A program made the translations under genes and the position numbers. A stretch of DNA of 64,000 bases from Planotetraspora sp. A-T 1434 (GTDB taxonomy: Bacteria; Actinomycetota; Actinomycetes; Streptosporangiales; Streptosporangiaceae): assembly GCF_025420585.1 (NCBI RefSeq), contig NZ_JAOEGB010000028.1:34190-98189 (forward strand), written 5' to 3'. The notes beneath the pieces are model-generated. The model made no database searches and was not told the origin of the DNA. It saw only the letters and a list, made by a program, of their open reading frames with translations. Positions 57,222 to 64,000 of the stretch are shown in pieces. Position 1 is the stretch's first letter. Every line of letters starts with the position of its first letter.

Positions 57222-58545
57222 TCTCCGAATGGCCGCCGCTGACATGCGGATATGTACGGCTTCGCCAGGTGCGCACCGGCCGCAGCGTCGCCTGCGTGAG
57301 CCGTACGGCGGTGGCCGGATCGAGCAGGGGCGACAGCAGCACGCCGATGCCGGGCCGCGTGTAGCTCCCCCGCAGAGCCGAACCCAGGAGCGTCCGGAGC
57401 GTGATCAGCCCCAGGTCCAGCCGGGTCGGCCGCCCCGCCACGAGCCGCAACACGGGGAGGGCCGCCGTGAGCCACACCACGGCCAGGTCGGCCGCCTGCC
57501 AGGCGGGGCCGGTGACGTCCCGCAAGGGGAGCGACCGTCCCCACTCCCGCCACACGCCGGTGACGGACTCGTGCATGTCCACCTCCAGCAGCCCGCCGGC
57601 GTCGAGGAAGCCGACCACCCAGCCGCTCGCGGCCAGAGTCCGCGCCAGGGCCACATCGTCGGTCATGTGCCCCCGGATCCGGGCGAACCCGCCCGCCGCC
57701 CGCATGGCCTCTCTCCGGAAGGCCATGCACTGGCCGTTGGCCACGACACGGTGTGCCGCCGGCGGCGTGGCGGGGCCGATCGGCCCGAAGCGGTAGACGA
57801 GCGTCGCCAGAAACGACGCGTGCAATGCCTGCTCCAAGGGACCGTCGCAGATGAACCGAGGCCCGGCGCTGACGAGGTCGTAGCGCCGGGAACCGCCGTG
57901 GCCCGCACCTTTATGACCCGCGCTCTCGTGACCCGCGCTTTCATGACCCGCGCTTTCATGACCCGCGCTTTCATGACCCGCGCTTTCATGACCCGCGCTT
58001 TCATGACCCGCGCTTTCATGACCCGCGCTTTCGTGACCGGAGCCATGGCGGGCCGCGCTGTGGCGCTCTCCGTCAAGGTGGCGCTCTCCATCGGGGTGGC
58101 GCTCTCCATCGGGGTGGCACAGGGCCGTGACGAGGGCTTCGAGCAGGCCGGGCTTCGGCCGGGTGTCGGCGTCGAGGGTGACGATGATCTCACCGCTCGC
58201 CGCCTCGACCCCCTGGTGGAGGGCCCACTGCTTGCCCACCCAGCCGTCGGGTGGCGGCCGCCCCGCGACGACCCTCGCGCCCATCTCCGCCGCGAGCTTC
58301 GCCGTACCGTCCGACGATTGGTCGTCCACGACGATCACCTCACCGGCGGCCGGGTCGGCGAGTATGGCGGAAAGGCAGGGCCCGATGCGCCCCTCCTCGT
58401 TGCGCGCGGGCACCACGACCGAGACGAACGGCCCGGCCCATGAACGCGGGACAGGCGCGAGGGGCGGGAGGCGACGGCGGCCGCGTGCGAGCCGTACGCC
58501 TACGGCGACGGCGGCGACGGCCTGTGCCACGTCAAGCGGCCTCAT
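57151..58545 (-). CDS. GT2 glycosyltransferase, CruG/CrtQ-like
   Basis: A 464-residue family-2 glycosyltransferase with an N-terminal helix, SVVVPARNEEGRIGPCLSAI, IVVDDQSSDGTAKLA, DxD motif LDADTRPKPG (about residue 125), acceptor-side GGFARIRGHMTDDVALA and two or three C-terminal membrane segments. Similar enzymes glycosylate acyclic carotenoids (CruG, CrtQ). Between DxD and acceptor regions is a long repetitive insert, (HPDGER)n then eight GHESA units. The ATG at 58545 has AGGAGG 8 nt upstream; an ATG at 58572 overlapping the upstream stop is possible. The 3' end overlaps the plsY-like gene by 71 bp. Confidence 0.85.
   Translation of the reverse strand: MRPLDVAQAVAAVAVGVRLARGRRRLPPLAPVPRSWAGPFVSVVVPARNEEGRIGPCLSAILADPAAGEVIVVDDQSSDGTAKLAAEMGARVVAGRPPPDGWVGKQWALHQGVEAASGEIIVTLDADTRPKPGLLEALVTALCHPDGERHPDGERHLDGERHSAARHGSGHESAGHESAGHESAGHESAGHESAGHESAGHESAGHESAGHKGAGHGGSRRYDLVSAGPRFICDGPLEQALHASFLATLVYRFGPIGPATPPAAHRVVANGQCMAFRREAMRAAGGFARIRGHMTDDVALARTLAASGWVVGFLDAGGLLEVDMHESVTGVWREWGRSLPLRDVTGPAWQAADLAVVWLTAALPVLRLVAGRPTRLDLGLITLRTLLGSALRGSYTRPGIGVLLSPLLDPATAVRLTQATLRPVRTWRSRTYPHVSGGHSEIMSGRPQVASGARPAPPARNAAR
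57898..58045. repeat. In-frame 15-bp minisatellite inside the glycosyltransferase gene
   Basis: The unit TTTCATGACCCGCGC (plus strand) is repeated about nine to ten times, most copies identical. On the minus strand it encodes Gly-His-Glu-Ser-Ala eight times, then GHKGA and GHGG. A second, 18-bp repeat (HPDGER/HLDGER) lies beside it at about 58068-58121. Because 15 and 18 are multiples of three, copy-number change keeps the frame. Confidence 0.95.
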
Positions 58546-58568
58546 CGGACGGTTCCTCCTGGCGCGGT

Positions 58569-60047
58569 TCATCGCCGGGAGCCCTTCCCGAGGGAGGGGA
58601 AGTCCTCGTTCACGAGATCGGCGACGATGCGACCGCCCATCGCCACCAGTGGCAGGCCGCCTCCCGGATGAGCCGACCCGCCGACCAGGTAGAGGCCGCG
58701 CCGAGGCCCCCGGTTGCCGGGGCGCCGGAAGGGGGCGAGCGCCCCCGAGTAGGCGCCGCCGTAGATGGCCCCGCCCCAAGCTCCGTAGCGGTCGCGCAGG
58801 TCCGCGGGGGTGAACAGGTCGACGAACCGGAGCCGCCCCGAAAGGTCGTGACCGCGGGCGGCCAGCCGGTCGAGCACCAGGCCGCTGTACGCCTCGGGCG
58901 GCATCGGCCAGCGGCTCGGGTCGCGGGCGGGGACGTTGACGAGCATCACCCAGTTCTCCGCGCCGCCGGGCGCCTGCGACGGGTCGTCCACGGACGAGCA
59001 GCCGATGTAGACGGTGGGATCCTCCGGAGGAAGGCCCCGGTCGAAGATGTCGGCGAACTCGCGCTCGTAGTCGGCCGAGAACACGATGGAGTGGTGGGGA
59101 AGCCCCTCGGTGCGTCCCTCGACTCCCGCGAGCATGAGGAAGGCCGACGACGAGCGGCCCAGGCCGGCGATCCGGCGCAGGCGCCGACGGTCGGGCAGCA
59201 GCCGCCCATAGAGCGCGGCCGCGTCGGCGTTGACGATCACGGCGTCGGCTCCGACCCTCTCCCCGTTGGACTCCCCGTTGGGCGCCAGCCGCACGCCGCG
59301 GACCCGGTCGCCGCCGTCGAGCACTCCGGCGACCTCGGTGCCTAGGTGGACCTCGACCCCGGCCTTGTCAAGCAGGACTCCGAGAGCGTCGGCGACACGA
59401 GGCAGGCCGCCGGGGACGTACCACCCGCCGTCGCCGTGCTCGATCGCCGGGACACAGCCGAGCGCCGCGGGCGCCCGGTAAGGGTTGGACCCGGCATAGG
59501 TGGCGTAACGGTCGACGTACTGGCGGAGGCGGGCGTCCCGGAAGAACCGGCTCGCGAGGCCATGGAGCGTACGGCCCGGCGCGACGGCCCACAGATCGGA
59601 CAGCCGAGCCTCGGTGGGCGGCCGGGTGAGCGGGCCCGGGATCGGGCCCGCGAAGAACGTGCGCCGCGACGCCTCGAAGCAGCCCCGCGCCCAGCGGTAA
59701 TAGGCTCTCCAGGCCTGCCCCTCGCCCGGTGAGAGCCGGTCCACCGAGCGTGCCGTACGCTCCGGGTCGCGGTGGGCCGACAGCACCGAGCCGTCCGCGA
59801 AGCGGTAGCGGCAGAGCTCGTCCAGTTCCACGAGGTCGAGCGACACCCCGAGATCCTGAAAGAGCCCGGGAAGGGTGAGCAGCGACGGGCCGATCGAGAA
59901 GGTGAACCCGTCGCGCCGGTGCTCGGCCAGCTTGCCGCCTAGCCGGGGCAGCCGTTCGTAGAGCCTGACCTCGTGCCCGTCGCGGGCGAGCAGCAGGGCG
60001 GACACCATGCCCCCGACCCCGCCTCCGACCACGATCACTTCCGCCAT
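58569..60047 (-). CDS. CrtI-type carotenoid oxidoreductase (CrtD-like)
   Basis: A 492-residue FAD-dependent enzyme, a second CrtI-family member: VIVVGGGVGGMVSALLLARDG, FTFSIGPSLLTLP, ATYAGSNPYRAPAALGCVPAIEH, WYVPGGLPRVADAL and C-terminal LVGGSAHPGGGLPLVAMGGRIVAD. Relatives include 3,4-desaturases acting on 1-hydroxy carotenoids (CrtD) and aldehyde- or keto-forming oxidases. Next to a CruF-type hydratase, the CrtD role is most likely. The ATG at 60047 has GGAGGC 6 nt upstream and overlaps the hydratase gene by 13 bp. Its TGA overlaps an alternative glycosyltransferase ATG. Confidence 0.85.
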   Translation of the reverse strand: MAEVIVVGGGVGGMVSALLLARDGHEVRLYERLPRLGGKLAEHRRDGFTFSIGPSLLTLPGLFQDLGVSLDLVELDELCRYRFADGSVLSAHRDPERTARSVDRLSPGEGQAWRAYYRWARGCFEASRRTFFAGPIPGPLTRPPTEARLSDLWAVAPGRTLHGLASRFFRDARLRQYVDRYATYAGSNPYRAPAALGCVPAIEHGDGGWYVPGGLPRVADALGVLLDKAGVEVHLGTEVAGVLDGGDRVRGVRLAPNGESNGERVGADAVIVNADAAALYGRLLPDRRRLRRIAGLGRSSSAFLMLAGVEGRTEGLPHHSIVFSADYEREFADIFDRGLPPEDPTVYIGCSSVDDPSQAPGGAENWVMLVNVPARDPSRWPMPPEAYSGLVLDRLAARGHDLSGRLRFVDLFTPADLRDRYGAWGGAIYGGAYSGALAPFRRPGNRGPRRGLYLVGGSAHPGGGLPLVAMGGRIVADLVNEDFPSLGKGSRR

Positions 60048-60925
60048 CGACGCCTCCATGCCAGCAGCGGGAACACCCCCATCGAGATGCCGCCGGCGGC
60101 GGCGACCAGCGGGTCGGGCGGCTGGAAGACCGCGGCGAAGCCGACCGTCTCCATGACCGCCATCACCGCGTAGACCGCGGCGAGCCCCGGGCTCCGGGCG
60201 GCCGGGTGCTGGACGAGCCGGTCGATCAACGTCATGACCAGCAGGGACACGACCAGCCAGCCGGCGAAGTCGCTGACCGGCACGCCGCGATAGAGGCCGG
60301 GGTCCGTCCACTCCCATAGACCGAGCCGGATCATCTGCGGGTCGAGGAACAGGTCCCAGGCGGTGAGCGCCAGAGCGCCGAGAACGATCCGGGACGGCCT
60401 GCTCCGCGGGGCCGCGGCGGCTGCCACCGCGTGCGCGGCCAGGCCCATGCCGCCCCAGGCGAGCGCCACGATCAGCGGGACGCCGCCCGGTTGCGGCTGC
60501 AGGAGGTCGGTGTACCGGTAGTCCCCGAACGGCACGCCGGTCCTGATCCCGACCCATTCGGCCACGTATCCGGCGGTCACCGCCGCCGCGAACGCCCCCA
60601 GGGCCCGGGCAGGGGTATGGACCGCCGCCGCGTAGGCGACGGCGCTCGCCGCGAGCAGGACGACCACGACGCCCGTGAGCTGAACCGGTCGCGGCTGGAG
60701 ACCCGAGGCGACCTGGGCGACCACCATGGCGGCCAGCAGAACCGTTCCGGCGACAGTGAACGCCCACCAAGCCGCGCCCCCGGCCCCCGCCCGTCCTGCG
60801 GGCGACGGTCCCCCCGGAGCCGGGCGTCCGGCGGGCTCGAGGCGTCCGGCCGGCTCGGGGCGTCCGGCCGACTGGGGGCAGGCGTGCTTCAGCCGGTCGG
60901 CACCCGTCTCCCGCGCGTCTCCCAC
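60035..60925 (-). CDS. Carotenoid 1,2-hydratase-type membrane protein (CruF/DUF422 family)
   Basis: A 296-residue protein with seven or so transmembrane segments. The conserved stretches VGIRTGVPFGDYRYTDLL, VALAWGGMGLAAHAV, ALTAWDLFLDPQMIRLGLWEW and GVPVSDFAGWLVVSLL identify the CruF/bisanhydrobacterioruberin-hydratase family, which adds water across the terminal double bond of acyclic carotenoid ends. The first 45 residues are a Pro/Ala/Gly repeat (EPAGRL-EPAGRP). The GTG at 60925 has AAGGA upstream. It overlaps the CrtD-like gene. Confidence 0.87.
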   Translation of the reverse strand: MGDARETGADRLKHACPQSAGRPEPAGRLEPAGRPAPGGPSPAGRAGAGGAAWWAFTVAGTVLLAAMVVAQVASGLQPRPVQLTGVVVVLLAASAVAYAAAVHTPARALGAFAAAVTAGYVAEWVGIRTGVPFGDYRYTDLLQPQPGGVPLIVALAWGGMGLAAHAVAAAAAPRSRPSRIVLGALALTAWDLFLDPQMIRLGLWEWTDPGLYRGVPVSDFAGWLVVSLLVMTLIDRLVQHPAARSPGLAAVYAVMAVMETVGFAAVFQPPDPLVAAAGGISMGVFPLLAWRRRWRK

Positions 60926-61027
60926 ACAGGGTCCTTCGGAGGAACCCCCGCAGTCAGATGCACCCCGGGACCGGCACTTCCCCCGCGAGTGGCGTCTCCA
61001 CCGCCGGGGCTCTGGAAACCCACGCTC

Positions 61028-62005
61028 TTACCAGCGGTGATGCACCTGGGGCCGGATCAGCTCGTCGTAGACCGCCCGGACGGCGGCGTGGACGGCCTCG
61101 GGCAGCGCAGGGAAGCAGTCGGCCGCGACGTTCGCCCTGGCCTGCTCCGGGTTGCGGGCGCCGGGGATCACCACGCTCACACCGGGCTGGTCGAGGATCC
61201 AGCGGAGCGCGAACTGGGCCATCGTCATGCCGTCCGGCACGAGCGCCCGGAGGCTGTCGACGGCCTGGAGGCCCACGCCGTACTCCACGCCCGAGAAGGT
61301 CTCGCCGACGTCGAACGACTCCCCCCGCCGGTTGAAGTTACGGTGGTCGTCCTCCTCGAAGACGGTCTGCGGGCCGTACCTGCCGGAGAGCAGGCCGCTG
61401 GCCAGCGGGACGCGGGCGATGATCCCGACCCCCGCCTTCTCCGCCGCCGGAAGGACCTCGTCGAGCGGTTTGAGCCGGAAGGCGTTGAGGATGATCTGCA
61501 CGCTCGCCACGCCAGGCCGCGCGATCGCGGTGAGCGCCTCCGCGCAGGTCTCCACGCTTACGCCGTACGCGGCGATCCGGCCCTCGGCCACGAGCGTGTC
61601 CAGCGCGTCGAAGACCTCGTCATCGGAGAACACGGAGGTCGGCGGGCAGTGGAGTTGCACCAGGTCGAGCCTGTCGACGCCGAGGTTGGCCCGGGACCTG
61701 TCGGTCCAGGCGCGGAAGTTGCCGAGGGTGTACGCCTCGGGCGTCTGAGGCACCCGGCGGCCCATCTTGGTGGCAACGGTGAGGCCGGGCCGTTCCTCGA
61801 TCAGACGGCGGATGATCTTCTCGCTGCGGCCGTCGCCGTACACGTCGGCCGTGTCGATGAACGTCACGCCCGCGTCGACGGCGGCGTGCAGGGTGTCCAG
61901 CGCGTCGGCCTCGCTCACCTCGCCCCAGTCGGCTCCGAGTTGCCAGGCCCCGAGCCCCACGACGCCCACCTGCCGCCCGAGTCTCCCCATCACGCGCTGT
62001 TCCAT
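61028..62005 (-). CDS. Aldo/keto reductase
   Basis: A 325-residue AKR barrel. The catalytic tetrad can be placed at FIDTADVYGDGRSE (Asp, Tyr), VATKMG (Lys) and LVQLHCPP (His). The NADPH end (VVIPGARNPEQARANVAA) is intact. The substrate is unknown; a role in the carotenoid pathway (aldehyde or ketone reduction) is possible but rests only on adjacency. The ATG at 62005 is chosen over an upstream frame that would run into the hydrolase gene. Confidence 0.88.
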   Translation of the reverse strand: MEQRVMGRLGRQVGVVGLGAWQLGADWGEVSEADALDTLHAAVDAGVTFIDTADVYGDGRSEKIIRRLIEERPGLTVATKMGRRVPQTPEAYTLGNFRAWTDRSRANLGVDRLDLVQLHCPPTSVFSDDEVFDALDTLVAEGRIAAYGVSVETCAEALTAIARPGVASVQIILNAFRLKPLDEVLPAAEKAGVGIIARVPLASGLLSGRYGPQTVFEEDDHRNFNRRGESFDVGETFSGVEYGVGLQAVDSLRALVPDGMTMAQFALRWILDQPGVSVVIPGARNPEQARANVAADCFPALPEAVHAAVRAVYDELIRPQVHHRW

Positions 62006-62030
62006 GGCGTCCGATCGTAGCCCGGCCAGG

Positions 62031-62705
62031 TCAGCGCGACTCCGTCCCGGTGTGGTCTCCGAGGTGGCGCAGGAACCAGTCGCGAGCCAGCCCGGCCACC
62101 GCTTCCAGCGCTCCGGGCTCCTCGAACAGGTGTGACGCGCCAGGGATGATCTCCAGCCGGGCCTCGCCGACGAGCTTGTCCATCGCCTCGCGATTGAGCT
62201 CGATGACGATGGGATCGCGCTCCCCGACAATCAGAAGCGTCGGCTGGTGCACCAGGCGGAGGAACTCCCCGGCGAGGTCGGGCCGCCCTCCACGGGAGAC
62301 GACCGCGGTCACCACGTCCGGCCGCGTCGCCGCGCAGACCAGCGCCGCCGCGGCTCCCGTGCTGGCGCCGAACAGCCCGACGCGGAGGCCCCGGGCGAAC
62401 TCGTCCTCCGGCAGCCAGTCGACCAGCGCGGCCACCCGCTCCGCGAGCAGGCCGATGTCGAACCGCATCCGACCCGTCACCGCGTCCGTCCGCTCCTCCT
62501 CCCGCGTGAGGAGGTCGGCCAGGACCGTGGCCAGCCCTGCCCGTTGCAGCTCACGCGCCACGAAACGGTTGCGCGGGCTGTGGCGGCCGCTGCCGCTGCC
62601 GTGCGCGAACAGCACGATCCCGTGCGCCGGGCGCGGCACGACGACGTCGGCTTCCAGCACGACGTCTCCCGCCGGGATCCGGACGCTGACCTCGACGTCG
62701 CTCAT
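62031..62705 (-). CDS. Alpha/beta hydrolase (dienelactone-hydrolase-like)
   Basis: A 224-residue hydrolase. The nucleophile elbow is GLFGASTGAAAAL (Ser at about residue 116), the acid is in IVGERDPIV and the His in GASHLFEEPG. VLFAHGSGSGRHSPRN supplies the oxyanion region. Hydrolases of this type are often fused to, or next to, a phosphoribosyltransferase domain in actinobacteria; here that partner is the decayed gene just upstream. The substrate is unknown. Confidence 0.87.
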   Translation of the reverse strand: MSDVEVSVRIPAGDVVLEADVVVPRPAHGIVLFAHGSGSGRHSPRNRFVARELQRAGLATVLADLLTREEERTDAVTGRMRFDIGLLAERVAALVDWLPEDEFARGLRVGLFGASTGAAAALVCAATRPDVVTAVVSRGGRPDLAGEFLRLVHQPTLLIVGERDPIVIELNREAMDKLVGEARLEIIPGASHLFEEPGALEAVAGLARDWFLRHLGDHTGTESR

Positions 62706-62761
62706 CTGTCCTCCCTCTCCCTCCTCTGTCCCCTCTTGGCGGGGGCCGGCTCCGGGGGGTT

Positions 62762-63265
62762 TCAGACCGCGACCGGATAGGTCTCAGGGATCTCCCCTTC
62801 CTCCCATCGCGCCGTGCGCTCCAGCGGCTCGACGGCACTGGTCTCGTCGGACGGCACGCCGTCGTCCGCCGGCACGGCGTTGTCCGTCGGCACCAGTTCG
62901 AAGCGGACGACCGCCACGTCCGTGGGTCGCGGCGCACCCGGGGGACGCTTCTCCGCCGCCTCACGGAGGAGCCTACGCACCCCTTCGTCCGTCATCTGAG
63001 TGAAGTTCCAGTACGACTCACCGACCGCGACGAACGGCGTCGGCGTGGTCGCGCAGATCACGATCGTGCCCATCGGGAGCTTCACCCGCCGGGAGCGTCT
63101 AGCTTGCGGAGCAGGAAGACGTCCAGCGGCGCGTTCAGCCCCATCGCCCGCCCCCTCGTACGCCACGGGCACCCTGCCGCGTGGCGATCCGACGACGATG
63201 TCAGGCAGGCCGCGGTAGTGATCGAGAAGTCCGGCCAGCACCCGACCGGCGTCCCGGCAATCCAC
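62762..63265 (-). pseudogene. Decayed phosphoribosyltransferase gene
   Basis: Pieces of a PRTase-family protein appear in two frames. [20 protein letters not shown] and PVAYE are in one frame. After a C-run near 63151-63155 the homology moves to another frame ([20 protein letters not shown]), which stops at 63082. It then returns to the first frame (KLPMGTI). The sequence jumps straight to the family's C-terminal part ([20 protein letters not shown]), so roughly 100 residues including the PRPP loop appear deleted. The tail to 62762 is still open. The gene order PRTase-alpha/beta hydrolase matches known fusions and pairs. Confidence 0.75.
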
Positions 63266-63322
63266 ATGGCTCTCGTCTCCCCCGATGGAGCGATGGTCCA
63301 TACCCGTATAGGCAGACAACAA

Positions 63323-63865
63323 ACCGGATGCCCGGTATGCCGATATGTGCCCTGTGTGTCGGTTGTGCCGGGTCCGCGGTGCCGGGCCTGGCGATCACGG
63401 CCGCTGCGGCACCGAGCATCAGGCGGGGCCGGCACTGCCGTCGGTGGTTCGGCCGTCGTGCTGGACGTGGTGGCGGACGTCTCGTCCGGGCTTGCCGCGC
63501 TCGCCGTTCAACGCGCGTTCCAGCCATTCGGCGCCACATGCGGAACGCTCGGTCATGTCCATCACGGTGCCGAATGCCTGAGCGGCGCGCACCTTCGACC
63601 TGGCCGGGACGAACATCGCCTTCTCCCAGTCTCGCGACCATCCTCATCAAGGACTGATGGATCCCTTCACCCGCCAGTGAGACATCAATGCGATGCCGCA
63701 CCAGCCGACCTTCAGCGCCAGGACCATCAAATACAGAAGCCCTTAAGGTGCAAAATCCCCATTTCCGTACGGTCGGCAGGCTTAGCCATAACGCCTAGAA
63801 TCTGGCGGCGATTTCCGGTGTTATCGTGCCGCGTTTTTGTCGGTGGTGGTTGGTAGTTTTACCGT
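63323..63865. other. Intergenic stretch before the right-edge DUF222 gene
   Basis: About 540 bp with only chance-looking Arg/Pro-rich frames. One minus-strand frame near 63419-63616 (KVRAAQAFGTVMDMTERSAC) reads more like protein than the others, but I recognise no family and the frame is short. An AT-richer segment at 63720-63860 probably holds the promoter of the next gene. Confidence 0.4.
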
Positions 63866-64000
63866 GTGATTGTCGAACGGCAGCAAATCCCCGAAGGGCT
63901 CGCGCGGATGGCGCCCGGCCCGGGGCTCGCCGCCGTTCTGGACGGGCTGGATATCGCCCGGTTGAGCGGCTACGACGCCGTGCTCGTGCTGCAAGCCTAC
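63866..64000 (+). CDS. DUF222/HNH-type protein, N-terminal fragment (cut by right edge)
   Basis: Forty-five codons from a GTG at 63866, open to the window end. IPEGLARMAPGPGLAAVLDG then LDIARLSGYDAVLVLQAY is the usual opening of DUF222/13E12 proteins with an HNH C-terminus. A second member of this family lies at 23876, but with a quite different N-terminus. The ribosome site is unclear. Confidence 0.75.
   Translation, partial: MIVERQQIPEGLARMAPGPGLAAVLDGLDIARLSGYDAVLVLQAY

Noticed and set aside
63201..63701. Minus-strand frame of 166 codons before the right edge
   Set aside because: The product is Arg-rich, overlaps the PRTase remnant, matches no family I know, and other frames there are equally open.

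Overview
The window is high-GC DNA with dense genes, frequent GTG starts and many 1-4 bp start/stop overlaps. Gene content and order are those of a filamentous actinomycete. The phosphatidylinositol-mannoside genes, the yajC-secD-secF-apt-relA run and the thrS/HIT/pgsA/acyltransferase/pimA/pdxS/pdxT/yebC/ruvC order are actinobacterial hallmarks. Streptosporangiales is my best guess, but it rests on general resemblance and not on a search.

Layout. 1-3216 (minus): alaS (cut by the left edge), two small membrane proteins, rarA, a DUF2231 membrane protein. 3475-10828: two exported cyclophilin-type isomerases flanking aspS-hisS-MBL hydrolase, then a DUF349 protein. 11115-17555 (minus): relA, apt, secF, secD, yajC. 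17556-19368: about 1.8 kb in which I can support no gene. 19369-22078: ruvB, ruvA, ruvC, with a LexA-type SOS box upstream of ruvC. 22197-25870: an Eis-type acetyltransferase and a DUF222/HNH protein inserted between ruvC and yebC. 26284-34910: yebC, pdxT, an MFS/MarR pair, pdxS, a DUF3048 lipoprotein, then the PI-mannoside block (membrane protein, pimA-like, acyltransferase, pgsA). 35190-41753 (plus): EF-G2, a GHL10-type hydrolase, a large membrane protein. 41839-45415: HIT protein, Asp23 protein, thrS. 45549-49252: GH25-like protein, phosphoketolase, MarR.

49350-62005 is the most interesting part. A MerR regulator with a B12-binding-type C-terminus, an ECF sigma factor and a DUF523/DUF1722 protein lie divergent from carotenoid genes (crtI, crtB). 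These are followed by a divergent plsX-like gene, a CrtA-like monooxygenase gene, a divergent plsY-like gene, a GT2 glycosyltransferase carrying an in-frame 15-bp minisatellite, a second CrtI-type oxidoreductase, a CruF-type hydratase and an aldo/keto reductase. I read this as a light/B12-controlled pathway to an acyclic, hydroxylated, glycosylated and possibly acylated carotenoid, with the acyl group delivered through acyl-phosphate chemistry. That last step is inference. Beyond it are an alpha/beta hydrolase, a decayed phosphoribosyltransferase and the start of a second DUF222 gene at the right edge.

A second genome-scale signal is an intergenic repeat family with core CGTGATCATGCA. It has a period of about 53 bp, at least 25 copies at five loci, always lies at gene 3' ends, and usually forms forward and inverted half-arrays facing each other. 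At one locus it supplies the C-terminal codons of the phosphoketolase.
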